A stretch of 64,000 nt of DNA from CAWCDJ01 sp963796485 (GTDB lineage Bacteria; Acidobacteriota; Terriglobia; Bryobacterales; Bryobacteraceae), in assembly GCA_963796485.1 (NCBI GenBank), contig CAWCLV010000001.1, positions 372,001 through 436,000 on the forward strand. The letters are read 5' to 3'. A model generated the notes under the pieces. That model was not told where the DNA came from. It saw only the letters and a list, made by a program, of their open reading frames with translations, and searched no databases. Of the stretch, positions 38,787 to 47,941 are shown in pieces. Position 1 is the first letter of the stretch; each line of letters opens with the position of its first letter. Position numbers and translations under genes: made by a program.

Positions 38787-39056
38787 ATGTCGGACCGCGG
38801 GTTCCTGTTTCTTTTCAGCTCTCTGATGGTGATTGGAGGCCTCGGCGCAGCCGGATGGCTGCTGGCCTCCGGACAGGCCGACACGGTGGACGGCCTTTTC
38901 ATGATGCTGACGCTCCTGCTGATGGCGGCGATCTTCGGGCTTTATCTGGTCTTCCTGATCCGCCGCGCGATGAGCGCCGTTTCGGCGCCCGTGGCGGAGA
39001 AGGCCAAAGCCGGCGCGGCCGCGGCCGGCGCCCGTCCGGCTGCCCTTCGATCCTGA
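38787..39056 (+). CDS. small membrane protein, hypothetical
   Basis: 89-aa protein from ATG 38787 with two predicted helices (GFLFLFSSLMVIGGLGAAGW and FMMLTLLLMAAIFGLYLVFL). A basic, Ala/Lys-rich tail ends it. GGAGGGGGAA lies 15-20 bases upstream. No family recognised. The open frame begins at 38664, but that part is non-conserved in character. It converges on the cyclophilin gene. Confidence 0.55.
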   Translation: MSDRGFLFLFSSLMVIGGLGAAGWLLASGQADTVDGLFMMLTLLLMAAIFGLYLVFLIRRAMSAVSAPVAEKAKAGAAAAGARPAALRS

Positions 39057-39066
39057 ACCGGTCGTG

Positions 39067-39759
39067 CTACTTCTTGGCGGGGGCGGCGGACTTCTTCGCT
39101 CCCGTGGTTCTCTTCCGAACCGCGGGCGCCGGCGGGGGGCCTTCGCGCTTGATGGTGACGCTGATCAGCCGCACGGCAGTGCGCGGCTTATTGTTGGCGC
39201 CGGTGGGAACGTGGGCAATCTTGTTCACCACGTCCTGGCCCTCCACCACCTGCCCGAATAAAGTGTAGTCGCCGTTCAGCGAGGGGTACGCGACCTCCGT
39301 GATGAAGAACTGGCAGGCGCCCGTGTTCGGCGAACCGATGTTTGCCATGGCGAGCCGGCCCGGGCGGTCGAACTTGAGCGTAGGCACGATCTCGTCTTTA
39401 ACCGTGAAGCCGCAGTCGGCGGAACCGGTGCCGGTGGGGTCGCCCGTCTGGATCATGAAATTCGGGATCACCCGGTGGAACGTGATGTTGTTGTAAAGCG
39501 GCCGCTTCACCATCTGCCCGGTTTTCGGATCCTTCCAGGGCTTGATGCCGCGCGCGAGGGCGGAAAAATTTCGAACCGTAACCGGCGTCTCTTTTTCAAA
39601 GAGCTGCGCGGTGATCTCTCCCATGGAGGTTCGGAAGATCGCGTAGAGTCCGGGCTCGCGGGCGGGCGCCGCCGGTTTGGCCGGCGCCTGACCCTGGGGA
39701 GGGGCGGCTTGTGCGAACGCGGTGCAAGCCAGCACCAGCAATAGAGATAAACGTTTCAT
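39067..39759 (-). CDS. peptidylprolyl isomerase (cyclophilin), secreted
   Basis: 230-aa cyclophilin from ATG 39759 with GGAGAAG upstream. Signal peptide MKRLSLLLVLACTAFAQA, then a Pro/Ala linker. The catalytic core has ITFHRVIPNFMIQTGDPTG, MANIGSPNTGACQFFITEV and LNGDYTLFGQVVEGQDVVNK, so the arginine and the substrate-binding residues are in place. A Lys/Ala/Pro-rich tail ends the protein. It assists proline isomerisation in the periplasm. Confidence 0.92.
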   Translation of the reverse strand: MKRLSLLLVLACTAFAQAAPPQGQAPAKPAAPAREPGLYAIFRTSMGEITAQLFEKETPVTVRNFSALARGIKPWKDPKTGQMVKRPLYNNITFHRVIPNFMIQTGDPTGTGSADCGFTVKDEIVPTLKFDRPGRLAMANIGSPNTGACQFFITEVAYPSLNGDYTLFGQVVEGQDVVNKIAHVPTGANNKPRTAVRLISVTIKREGPPPAPAVRKRTTGAKKSAAPAKK

Positions 39760-39925
39760 CTGCTTCTCCGTAGAAATACGCATTTTATCCCGAATCACCC
39801 GCTTTGTCCGGGTCCTCGCCGTTCGCGAACGGCTGTGACGATACTTACATCGTGAATGCCGCGCACCTGACAAAATAGTTCAGAGTTTCGTCGCGCGTGG
39901 ATGGCGGCACTTAACGAGGTAACAA

Positions 39926-40306
39926 ATGAAAGCGCTCTGGCTGGTTCCGGTGCTGGCACTGACGATGTTCGGCGCCGATATTACGGGCAAGTGGTCAGGC
40001 AATATCGAGCTTGCGGATCCTTCGACCGGCGACAAGATCAACACTCCGGTCAAAGTGGTCTTCGAGCAAAAAGAAGGCACGGTGTCGGGCAAAATCGGGC
40101 GGTCGGAGGACGACCAGTCCGAAGACATCCGTAACGGCAAACTGGAGGGAAATCGAATAACGTTCGACGTCCAACCCCCCGAAGCGACCAGCGCCATGAA
40201 GTTTCAGCTGGTCGTAGTGGCGGACGACCGCATTGAAGGCGAGATGAAGGGCGCCGTCGATGTAGGCAACGTCTCCGGCAAAGTCACGCTCCAAAAGGTG
40301 AAGTAG
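39926..40306 (+). CDS. small secreted protein, hypothetical
   Basis: 126 aa with signal peptide MKALWLVPVLALTMFGADITG. The mature part is beta-rich: KWSGNIELADPSTGDKINTP, GTVSGKIGRSEDDQSEDIRN, GKLEGNRITFDVQ, EGEMKGAVDVGNVSGKVTLQ. It is like a small beta-barrel or lipocalin-like secreted protein common in Acidobacteriota. GAGGTAAC lies upstream of the ATG. It is divergent from the cyclophilin gene. Function unknown. Confidence 0.75.
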   Translation: MKALWLVPVLALTMFGADITGKWSGNIELADPSTGDKINTPVKVVFEQKEGTVSGKIGRSEDDQSEDIRNGKLEGNRITFDVQPPEATSAMKFQLVVVADDRIEGEMKGAVDVGNVSGKVTLQKVK

Positions 40307-40321
40307 CGGCGGCTGGCAGGT

Positions 40322-40344
40322 AGGGTAGGCCTCCGGCCTGCCCT
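40322..40344 (+). repeat. variant of the dispersed palindrome
   Basis: AGGGTAGGCCTCCGGCCTGC with a shorter centre; a second palindrome, GGCCGACGTGGAACGTCGGC, follows at 40347-40366. It lies between two convergent genes and may serve as a bidirectional terminator. Confidence 0.5.
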
Positions 40345-40428
40345 AGGCCGACGTGGAACGTCGGCCCAGGAGCAGGAGGTCCGCCCCACATCACACCACT
40401 GGGCAGGCCGGCGGCGCGCTCTTTTTGG

Positions 40429-41604
40429 TCACTTGGCCAGTTCCATCTGGAGCTGCCGGTATGCCGCTTCGTCGTAATTCGTTTTTAGCCGCACCCGCCC
40501 CTCGGTTCTGGGATCGCCGGGGCGGGGGCCCTGTTTTTGCAGGGCGCGTCCGAGGAGTGCGGTCGCGTCGGCGTCGTTGGGCGACCGCGCAAGTGCTTCC
40601 CGAAAGCCGGCAGCCGCGTCCTCGTATTGCCCGGCATGCCATTGCGAATACCCCAGGTTGAAATAATAATCCGGGTCCGCGTTGTCGCCCTCGAGCGCTT
40701 TGCGGAAACTGGCGATGGCGCCGGCGAAGTTGCCGCGCCGGTCCTGTACGGCCCCCAGGTTGTTGTAAACCTCGTTCAGCGGGATGGACGCCGCAACCAG
40801 TTCGAAGCTCTTCTCCGCCCCTTCGAAATCGCCCACGTGGTAGCGGGAAAGGCCGAGGAAGAACTGCGCCTCCAGGTAGTGCGGGTCCTTCCGGCCCACC
40901 CGGTCAAACCATCCCGCGGCCGCCTTGTAGTCCTTCCGTTCCCAGGCCGCGCGCGCCAGTTGAACGCAGGGCGGCGAATAGTGATCGTCCAGGCGCGCCG
41001 CTTGCGTGAAGAGCCGGTGGCGCTGCTCCGGAGACGCGCTCAAGAGCCCGCGGATGTAACTCTCAACGGCGTCGATTCGCACCGGCGGACGAACCTGCAG
41101 GAACTCCTGCTCGCTGGGGGCGGTTTTCGGGAGCAGCGTGTCCAACGCCTGCCATCCCACCCGGGCTTCGATCGCCGCCAGGTCTTCCATGGCTCCGTTC
41201 TCGTTGAACGGCGCGCTCAGATGGAGCTGTTTGAGATCCAGGACGTGGGCCGTGATCCGGATGGAGCCGCGCGACTGCTGGTTCGAGGAAACCGCCGGCA
41301 GGAGCTCGTATTCGCCGTAGATTACCCGGGAGGCGTCCAGAGCTTCGCCCAGCATGATCACCGACGCATGCGTCAGTTCGGCGCCGGGGCGGAGCGATAG
41401 CCGGCGGTACGCTTCCATCCGGTCCTGGCGGTCCAGCACGAAAACGCCTTCGGATGCCAGCGAATCGTGTATCGATTCCGCGATGCTCTCGCCGATCCAA
41501 TCGAGGTTGGCCTGGTTGGTGTGGTTGAAGAACGGCAGCGTGAGAACCGTTTCCGCCCGTAGGGCCCCCGTACACACCAGGGCCACAAGGAAATACCGCA
41601 GCAT
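40429..41604 (-). CDS. secreted TPR protein
   Basis: 391 aa: signal peptide MLRYFLVALVCTGALRAETV. An N-terminal domain follows (NLDWIGESIAESIHDSLASE, VFVLDRQDRMEAYRRLSL, SRVIYGEYELLPAVSSNQQS) of the kind that senses or binds outer-membrane material in FlgO/CsgG-like proteins. Four TPR repeats complete it (HYLEAQFFLGLSRYHVGDFE, PLNEVYNNLGAVQDRRGNFA, DPDYYFNLGYSQWHAGQYED). It is encoded directly downstream of miaA, 6 bases apart, and probably co-transcribed. Confidence 0.8.
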   Translation of the reverse strand: MLRYFLVALVCTGALRAETVLTLPFFNHTNQANLDWIGESIAESIHDSLASEGVFVLDRQDRMEAYRRLSLRPGAELTHASVIMLGEALDASRVIYGEYELLPAVSSNQQSRGSIRITAHVLDLKQLHLSAPFNENGAMEDLAAIEARVGWQALDTLLPKTAPSEQEFLQVRPPVRIDAVESYIRGLLSASPEQRHRLFTQAARLDDHYSPPCVQLARAAWERKDYKAAAGWFDRVGRKDPHYLEAQFFLGLSRYHVGDFEGAEKSFELVAASIPLNEVYNNLGAVQDRRGNFAGAIASFRKALEGDNADPDYYFNLGYSQWHAGQYEDAAAGFREALARSPNDADATALLGRALQKQGPRPGDPRTEGRVRLKTNYDEAAYRQLQMELAK

Positions 41605-41610
41605 GAAACT

Positions 41611-42618
41611 TCAGTGTAACAGCGGGCCGGGGTTCAAAAAATCGCGCACGCGGTCGAGCGCCTCGCCTTGGATCTCCTCATCCGCGCCGAAGCCGCGCAG
41701 CCAGACCAAGCCCGGTTCCCGGCGGAACCACGTGATCTGCCGTTTGGCGTACTGCCGCGTGTTGCGCTGTGCATAGAACACCGCGTCCCGCGGGCTGAGC
41801 TCGCCCTCGATCAGTTGCAGCGCCTGTTTGTATCCGTGGGATTCGAAAGGCTTCGAGGACGCGGGGAAACCGAGCGCCAGGATGCCGCGGACCTCATCCA
41901 CGAGCCCGCCCTCGAACATCCGGGCGCATCGCTCGTCGAGCCTGCGGTACAGTTCGTCGCGGTCGGGCAGCAGCCCGAGTTTGAGCGTGCGGTAGCCCCG
42001 CAGCGCGTCGCGCCCCCGCAGGAATAGCTCGGACACCGGCCGGCGCGTGAGCAGGCAGACCTCGAGCGCCCGCATCACTTTCGGCACGTCGTTCGCGTGG
42101 ATCCGGGCGGCGGCTGCCGCATCCAGACGGCGAAGAATCCGGTGCAGCGAGCCCGCCCGCCGCGCCTCGCGGGCCGCGAGGCGGTCGCGCAATGCCTGGT
42201 CGCGCGTGGGGCCTTCGAACAGCCCGTCCAGCAGTGCCCTCAGGTAAAAACCAGTCCCCCCTGCCACGACCGGCAGTTTCCCCCTTCCGGTGATGTCGCT
42301 CAAGGCCAGCCGTCCCAGGCGGGCGTACTCTCCCGCGGTGAAGAGTTCGTCCGGATCGGTGATGTCGAGCAAATGGTGAGGAATTCCACGCTGCTCCTCC
42401 GTCGTGAGCTTGGCGGTGCCGAGGTCGAAATGCCGGAACACCTGGAGTGAGTCGCAATTCACAATTTCGCCGTCGAATTCCCCGGCGATCCGCATCGCCA
42501 ATTCCGATTTCCCGGAACCGGTAGGCCCAGCCACTGCAACCAGCGGCTGCCCGGACGCGTCATCGCCTGCAGGGCCTTTGTGTTCGACAGGTTGTGGTCT
42601 CGGGCGCACAAACGTCAT
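41611..42618 (-). CDS. miaA: tRNA dimethylallyltransferase
   Basis: About 335 aa from ATG 42618 (a TTG at 42648 is possible). It adds the isopentenyl group to A37 of tRNAs reading UNN codons. The P-loop is VAVAGPTGSGKSELAMRIAG, and CDSLQVFRHFDLGTAKLTTE is the substrate-binding region; VVAGGTGFYLRALLDGLFEG and the C-terminal KRQITWFRREPGLVWLRGF complete the family pattern. Confidence 0.93.
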   Translation of the reverse strand: MTFVRPRPQPVEHKGPAGDDASGQPLVAVAGPTGSGKSELAMRIAGEFDGEIVNCDSLQVFRHFDLGTAKLTTEEQRGIPHHLLDITDPDELFTAGEYARLGRLALSDITGRGKLPVVAGGTGFYLRALLDGLFEGPTRDQALRDRLAAREARRAGSLHRILRRLDAAAAARIHANDVPKVMRALEVCLLTRRPVSELFLRGRDALRGYRTLKLGLLPDRDELYRRLDERCARMFEGGLVDEVRGILALGFPASSKPFESHGYKQALQLIEGELSPRDAVFYAQRNTRQYAKRQITWFRREPGLVWLRGFGADEEIQGEALDRVRDFLNPGPLLH

Positions 42619-42705
42619 TGGGCCTTGCCTTGGGACCTCGGTATACAATAAAAAGACGATATTCGGCCTTCATGGGAATCTCGTCGTTCGAAAGAAAGCA
42701 ACTTC

Positions 42706-44745
42706 ATGTCTCGGATAGCCAAAGCGCTTCTTTGCCTCGCTCCGATGGTTGGGCTGACCTACGCGCAAACCGCGCAGACTTCGCCCGCTACTACCACCGC
42801 TCCGGATAATAAGGCCGGTGCCTACTACAACTTTGCCATGGGCCGGCTGTATGCGGAACTGGCAGCCGCCGATGGAGGCAAGAGCGATTACGTCTCCAAG
42901 GCCATCGAGCACTACCAGGAGGCCCTCAAACTGGACCCTGCGGCCACCGTGATTTTCGAGGAACTGACGGATCTGTACATCCAGACCAACCGCCTGCACG
43001 ACGCGGTGAGCCAAGCCGAGGATATGCTGAAGCAGAACCCGGAGAACCTCGATGCGAGGCGCATGCTCGGCCGGATCTATACCCGGATGGTGGGAGACAG
43101 CCAGCCCGGCAAGGTCCCGGAAGAGTACCTTCATAAGGCGATTGACCAGTACGAGAAGATCACCGGGAAGGACCCCAAGGACGCGGAAAGCTGGGTCATG
43201 CTCGGCCGCCTGTATCGCGCTTCCAACAAGTCGCCTGAATCGGAAAAGGCGTTTAACCAGGCGCTCAAAGCCGACCCGGATAATGAAGACGCCCTGACCG
43301 GGCTGGCGATGCTTTATGCCGATCTGGGCGACACCAAATCAGCCATCGAAAAGCTCAAGGCGGTCACGGACAAATCGCCGAATGACCGGCTGCTCGCGAT
43401 CCTGGCCGACCAGTACGAGCAGGTTCACGATTATAAGAGCGCGGCGGACGTGCTGAAGAGGGCCTACGAGATTGCCCCCGATAATGGCCGCATCGCGCGC
43501 GGTCTGGCGAAAGACCTGCTCTACTCGGACCAATTCGACGAATCTCTCAAGCTGTATACCCAACTCGCCGCGGACGACCCGCGGGATCAGGAATTCCCCA
43601 CCAGCATCGCCGAGATCTACCGCGCCAAACGCGATTTCACGAAAGCCCACCAGTATCTCGATAAGGCAAAGGCGATCAATTCGAGCAATCTCCAGGTGCG
43701 CTACGAGGAAGTAAAGCTGCTGGAGACCGAGAACAAAACGGACCAGGCGATTGCCGCCCTGAAATCCATGCTGGACGACACCTCCCGCCGTACCTATTCG
43801 GATAGCGAAGCCGGCGTCCGGGCCACCATGCTCGAGGAGTACGGCATACTCCTGCGGAGCCAGGAAAAATATCCGCAGGCGGTTGATGCCTTCCGGCAGT
43901 TGGCCGCATTGGGCGGCGACCGCGCGTCCCGCGCCACCGTCCAGGTGATCGATACTTACCGCCAGCAGAAGGACTATGCATCCGCCCTCAAGGAGGCCGA
44001 TGCTGCGCTGAAGAAGTTCCCCGACGAGCGGATGATCAAGGTGGAACACGCCACGGTCCTGGGCGACCAGGGCAAGGTGGATGAAGCTGTCGGCGAGTTG
44101 AAGGCGCTGCTCAAGGGCGATCACGACCGCGATACCTATCTCACCATCGCCCAGATCTACGACCGGGCTCGCCGCTACGGCGACGAGACCAAGGCTCTCG
44201 ACCAGGCCGAGGCGCTCTCCAAGACGAAGGAAGACCAGTCTGCCGTTTACTTCCTGCGCGGCGCGATGTACGAGCGCACCAAGAAGTACGAGGAGTCGGA
44301 AACCGCCTTCCGCAAGGTGCTCGAACTGGACCCGCAAAACGCCGGAGCGCTCAACTACCTCGGCTACATGTTGGCGGAACGGAATGTCCGCCTGGACGAA
44401 GCCGAGAAGTTGATCGCCAAGGCCCTTGAACTCGATCCCGATAACGGTGCCTACCTGGACAGTCTCGGCTGGGCTTACTACCGGGAGGGCAAGTTCGACC
44501 AGGCCGAGGGCATCCTCGTTCGGGCCATCGACCGGATCGGACCGGACCCCACGGTTCACGACCACTTAGGCGACGTCTACTTCAAGCTGGGAAAGACGCG
44601 GGAAGCGATCGCGCAATGGCAGGCATCGGTCAAGGAGTTCCAAACCGCCGCCGCGGCCGACCGCGATCCCGAGGAGTTGGCGAAGGTCAACAAGAAACTG
44701 GACGCCGCGCGCGTCCGCCTCGCCCAGGAAACGAAAATAAAGTAG
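42706..44745 (+). CDS. large secreted TPR protein
   Basis: 679-aa protein with signal peptide MSRIAKALLCLAPMVGLTYA and about twelve TPR units, for example AESWVMLGRLYRASNKSPES, DALTGLAMLYADLGDTKSAI and YLDSLGWAYYREGKFDQAEG. It is an all-helical periplasmic scaffold. It is divergent from miaA; a TACAAT box at 42644-42649 lies 56 bases upstream of its ATG. Partners are not evident. Confidence 0.85.
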   Translation: MSRIAKALLCLAPMVGLTYAQTAQTSPATTTAPDNKAGAYYNFAMGRLYAELAAADGGKSDYVSKAIEHYQEALKLDPAATVIFEELTDLYIQTNRLHDAVSQAEDMLKQNPENLDARRMLGRIYTRMVGDSQPGKVPEEYLHKAIDQYEKITGKDPKDAESWVMLGRLYRASNKSPESEKAFNQALKADPDNEDALTGLAMLYADLGDTKSAIEKLKAVTDKSPNDRLLAILADQYEQVHDYKSAADVLKRAYEIAPDNGRIARGLAKDLLYSDQFDESLKLYTQLAADDPRDQEFPTSIAEIYRAKRDFTKAHQYLDKAKAINSSNLQVRYEEVKLLETENKTDQAIAALKSMLDDTSRRTYSDSEAGVRATMLEEYGILLRSQEKYPQAVDAFRQLAALGGDRASRATVQVIDTYRQQKDYASALKEADAALKKFPDERMIKVEHATVLGDQGKVDEAVGELKALLKGDHDRDTYLTIAQIYDRARRYGDETKALDQAEALSKTKEDQSAVYFLRGAMYERTKKYEESETAFRKVLELDPQNAGALNYLGYMLAERNVRLDEAEKLIAKALELDPDNGAYLDSLGWAYYREGKFDQAEGILVRAIDRIGPDPTVHDHLGDVYFKLGKTREAIAQWQASVKEFQTAAAADRDPEELAKVNKKLDAARVRLAQETKIK

Positions 44746-44804
44746 CCAAGCGGGGCGGACGTCCAGGTCCGCGGCCGGCTTCCGCGCCGGCTAGGCGCTA
44801 AGGA

Positions 44805-44810
44805 TACAAT
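44805..44810 (+). promoter_or_regulatory. candidate -10 box (TACAAT) before the haemoglobin-ankyrin gene
   Basis: TACAAT six bases before ATG 44817 with no Shine-Dalgarno in between. Confidence 0.4.
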
Positions 44811-44816
44811 CTGTTG

Positions 44817-45887
44817 ATGGACGGGCGCGCGACATTGCTCGACGCACTGGGCGGTGAAGCAGGTTGCAGGCGGCTATCTACGGCATTCTACGCGCGCGTT
44901 GCCAGGGACCGGGTTCTCCGCCCGTTATTCCCTGGCAAGAGCCTGAGGTGCGCGATCGAAGAGTTCGCCGCCTTCCTCGTTCAATTCCTGGGTGGCAACG
45001 AAGAGCAAACCCAGCATCGGTGGTGGCTGAGCCTGCGTGAATCGCACGCGCGCTTCCGGATTGGCGCCTCCGAGCGAAGCGCCTGGTTGAAGCATATGGG
45101 TGCGATGCTCGAAGCGGCTGCCATCGATGAGGCGACACGAAACGCGCTTCGTCAATTTTTCTTTCAGAGTTCCGCATATATCGTAGGTAAGCAGGCTATC
45201 GGCCCCGAGCATCCGGAACTGGTTGCACGCTGGAGCGAGCAGCGCGTGTTGGATGACACGATGGGCGCGATCGCCGCAGGCTGCGACGATGCAGCCCTGG
45301 CGCTGGCTCCGCAATTTGCGTCCCGTGGTTCGGTTTTCGTGGGCCTGCTTGCACGGATGGTTCAATCCGGCCGTGCGGGCTTGCTTCGGTTCGTGATCGA
45401 CAACATAGAAAGTGACCATTCTTTAGCGGCGCGGCGTTTCTCCGGAAGAACGATCTTGCATTTCGCATCGGGCGCAGGATGCCTCGACGTAGTAGCGTTG
45501 CTGCTACGGCTCGGTGCCGACCCAAACATACGGGACCGCGGCGACCATACCCCGCTCTACTCTGTAGCAAATGAATGCGCGTCGGAAAAAGGTCCCGAGC
45601 TGGTCCGCATGCTGGCGCGAGCCGGCGCCGACGTCAACGCGTGCGGCGGCGTCACCCGGGCGACGCCGCTGCATATGGCGGCAAGGCGCGGCCACGTTGC
45701 TATTGCGCGGGCTTTGCTCGATTGCGGTGCGGCTCTGGAACCGCGCGATCGCAAGGGCGATACGCCCCTGCAACGCGCCATCAATTGCGGCCGCGACAAC
45801 GTCTCGCACTTGTTACTGGAGCGGGGCGCCACTGAAGCCGGCCGGAAAGCACCTCGACGTGAACGTCCGCCCCACTTTGCAACATGA
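44817..45887 (+). CDS. truncated haemoglobin fused to ankyrin repeats
   Basis: 356-aa fusion. Residues 1-130 are a truncated (2/2) haemoglobin: FYARVARDRVLRPLFPG in helix B, then the proximal haem histidine region WWLSLRESHARFRIGASERS (histidine 77). Residues about 210-343 hold four ankyrin repeats (RTILHFASGAGCLDVVALLL, DHTPLYSVANECASEKGPEL, ATPLHMAARRGHVAIARALL, DTPLQRAINCGRDNVSHLLL). No membrane segment or signal peptide. The haem domain could sense or detoxify oxygen or NO; the ankyrin part would bind a partner. The last ten codons fall in a duplicated sequence (45861-45919), so the true C-terminus may have been altered. Confidence 0.82.
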   Translation: MDGRATLLDALGGEAGCRRLSTAFYARVARDRVLRPLFPGKSLRCAIEEFAAFLVQFLGGNEEQTQHRWWLSLRESHARFRIGASERSAWLKHMGAMLEAAAIDEATRNALRQFFFQSSAYIVGKQAIGPEHPELVARWSEQRVLDDTMGAIAAGCDDAALALAPQFASRGSVFVGLLARMVQSGRAGLLRFVIDNIESDHSLAARRFSGRTILHFASGAGCLDVVALLLRLGADPNIRDRGDHTPLYSVANECASEKGPELVRMLARAGADVNACGGVTRATPLHMAARRGHVAIARALLDCGAALEPRDRKGDTPLQRAINCGRDNVSHLLLERGATEAGRKAPRRERPPHFAT

Positions 45888-45919
45888 ACCAGGCTTCCTG
45901 GTCGATCGCGGTTACCGGG
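45861..45919 (+). repeat. decayed direct copy of an MFS gene 3' end
   Basis: About 59 bases matching 46549-46608 at about 52 positions with a one-base indel. The second copy covers the end of the MFS transporter gene (minus strand) and its 3' flank, so this upstream copy is a relic duplication. Both copies face the same way and flank 46033-46518. Confidence 0.7.
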
Positions 45920-45975
45920 ATTCAAGTGCTGCGTCCGGTCACGGCACCAGCCCGTGTGAGAACCGGATACCGTGG

Positions 45976-45981
45976 TATGAT
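45976..45981 (+). promoter_or_regulatory. candidate extended -10 promoter
   Basis: TGGTATGAT, an extended -10 (TGn plus TATGAT at 45976-45981), 51 bases before ATG 46033 in a locally AT-richer segment. It would serve the orphan gene that follows. Confidence 0.35.
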
Positions 45982-46032
45982 TTATGCGCCCAGCAACCAA
46001 CAATCTCGTTTCTGACTGCTCAAACCCTATCG

Positions 46033-46518
46033 ATGGCGCCTACCAGCATAACTATCCACATTGACCACCCTGACCTTACCCCAGGGGTGATCCAAGGATT
46101 CCGTTTCTTCTGGGCGTATTACGTCGATGGTTTTAACCAAGCCCGCCATTGCCAACCTTGCTTTAAGGGGACATTGAGCAAACAACTGAACACCTTAACG
46201 GCTCGCAGCGGCGTCGTGTACACGATGAACGAGCGGAGGTCATTCGACTCCCTGTACATCTGTGGTGTGGGGGTCGGGCCGAAGGATCTTCTCCACAAAA
46301 AGAACTTCCATCTGGCCCTGAAGCTCGAACCGGGTTCCCATGAAATTCACAGTACTTACAACGGCTACACGATCACCGTTGAAAATGGGCGCTCGCTGCC
46401 GATACCCGAGTTGGAAGCCGGCTGGAAGGGGCTTGACCTGGAGACGACCCGGTGCAAGAACTTCCGCTTCGCCGTCTCGCGCTTTGGGTGGACGCTCTCC
46501 GACGCCGGTTCCCGCTAA
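46033..46518 (+). CDS. hypothetical protein
   Basis: 161 aa from ATG 46033, no signal peptide or membrane helix. Predicted beta-rich: TSITIHIDHPDLTPGVIQGF, HSTYNGYTITVENGRSLPIP, TRCKNFRFAVSRFGWTLSDA. No family recognised. It lies in an AT-richer stretch between two copies of a transporter 3' end and looks like recently acquired DNA. The start is chosen as the first ATG after a plausible promoter; the open frame itself extends further back. Confidence 0.5.
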   Translation: MAPTSITIHIDHPDLTPGVIQGFRFFWAYYVDGFNQARHCQPCFKGTLSKQLNTLTARSGVVYTMNERRSFDSLYICGVGVGPKDLLHKKNFHLALKLEPGSHEIHSTYNGYTITVENGRSLPIPELEAGWKGLDLETTRCKNFRFAVSRFGWTLSDAGSR

Positions 46519-46577
46519 GGCCGGAACCTGGAGGTCCGGGGCGGACGTGGACGTCCGCCCCGCTTTGCAACATGATC

Positions 46578-47864
46578 TCAGGCTTCCTGATCGATCGGGG
46601 TTACCGGGTCGAGCAGCAGCCAGAAAATGATGCCGGTCAGGTAGACCCCGGCCGAAACGTAGAACGTCAGGTTCCAGTTGCTGTGGGTCCACTTCAACAG
46701 GTACCCGATCACTACCGGCGCTACGAAGCCGGCGAAGTTGCCCCACATGTTCATCGCGCCGGATAGCGTGCCGGCGTACTTGCCGCCGATATCCATCGCC
46801 GCCGACCATGCACCCGGCATCACCAGGTCGTTGGAGAAACTCGCCATCGCGATCGCGAGAATCGCCCACACTGGGTTGCGCATCGTGGTCGAGAGCACCA
46901 GGAATCCCGCCGCGCCCGAAAAGCCGATGTACGCCATGGTCTTGCGCGCCAGTTTCACGCTCCCGGTTTTCCGCGCCAGCCACCCTCCCACGGCTACCGA
47001 AAACGGGTTGCCCAACCCGCCGAAGAATAGCGGCAGGATGGCGAATAGCGCGGTTGACCCGAGTTCCAGGTGGCGCGCTTCACGCAGGTAAGTCGGCAGC
47101 CAGGTGATGTAAAAATACCAGCCGTAGCTCAGCGCAAAATACTGCCAGCACAGCATCCACACCTGCGGCGAGCGCAGGAAAACGCCCCACGGCACGTCGC
47201 CGTGACCCGCTGCCAGCCGCGCGCTTCCCTTCAGCAGATCGCGTTCGGCCTGGTTGAGCTTCGGATTTTCCAGCGGATCGTTACGGTACCAGCGGTAGAA
47301 GACCACCGCCCAGATCACCCCGATCAGGCCGAAAATCCGGAACGCATTCCGCCATCCCACCTGCTGCATCACCAGTTGTACCAGCGGCGGCGTGAACGCG
47401 CCGCCCCAGCGGGCCGCCAGCCACATGATGCCCTGCGCCCGCGTTTTCTCGCGCGCCGGAAGCCAGGTGGTGAAGGCCTTCGTCAGGTTCGGAAAACAGC
47501 CCGCTTCGCCCGCGCCGAACAGAAACTGGGTGGTGGTCAGCGAGGCCAGGTTCCACGTGAATCCGGTGGCGGCCGTGAAGGTGGACCACCAGAGCACGAT
47601 GCGCAGCAGCACCTTGCGAGGGCCCAGCCAGTCCCCCAAATACCCACCCGGCATTTCGAAGATGGAGTAAGCCAGGCCGAACGCCCCGAAGGCCCAGCCC
47701 ATCTCGGCCTGGGTAATCCCCAAATCCCGGCGTATCACCAGGGAAGCGAAGGAGAGAGACACCCGGTCGATATAGGTAATCACCGCCAGGGTGACCGCGA
47801 AAACGATCACCCAATAGCGAACACGCGTCGCGCGTTCCTGCGCCGGAGCGGGCGTCATAGCCAC
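46578..47864 (-). CDS. MFS transporter, ACS (anion:cation symporter) type
   Basis: 428-aa inner-membrane carrier with twelve helices. Helix 1 ends RVSLSFASLVIRRDLGITQA and helix 4-5 has FGAGEAGCFPNLTKAFTTWL with GIMWLAARWGG, typical of the ACS family importing hexuronates, glucarate and related acids. A cytoplasmic loop motif GGYLGDWLGPRKVLLR is present. The gene ends in a sequence duplicated upstream at 45861-45919. The precise substrate is uncertain. Confidence 0.87.
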   Translation of the reverse strand: MAMTPAPAQERATRVRYWVIVFAVTLAVITYIDRVSLSFASLVIRRDLGITQAEMGWAFGAFGLAYSIFEMPGGYLGDWLGPRKVLLRIVLWWSTFTAATGFTWNLASLTTTQFLFGAGEAGCFPNLTKAFTTWLPAREKTRAQGIMWLAARWGGAFTPPLVQLVMQQVGWRNAFRIFGLIGVIWAVVFYRWYRNDPLENPKLNQAERDLLKGSARLAAGHGDVPWGVFLRSPQVWMLCWQYFALSYGWYFYITWLPTYLREARHLELGSTALFAILPLFFGGLGNPFSVAVGGWLARKTGSVKLARKTMAYIGFSGAAGFLVLSTTMRNPVWAILAIAMASFSNDLVMPGAWSAAMDIGGKYAGTLSGAMNMWGNFAGFVAPVVIGYLLKWTHSNWNLTFYVSAGVYLTGIIFWLLLDPVTPIDQEA

Positions 47865-47941
47865 CCACTCGTCGCGTCGGTGTCAGCGGCAAGTGCGATG
47901 CTTCTCGATTCCCGTCCGGTATCCATGCAGTCTCCTGGTTG

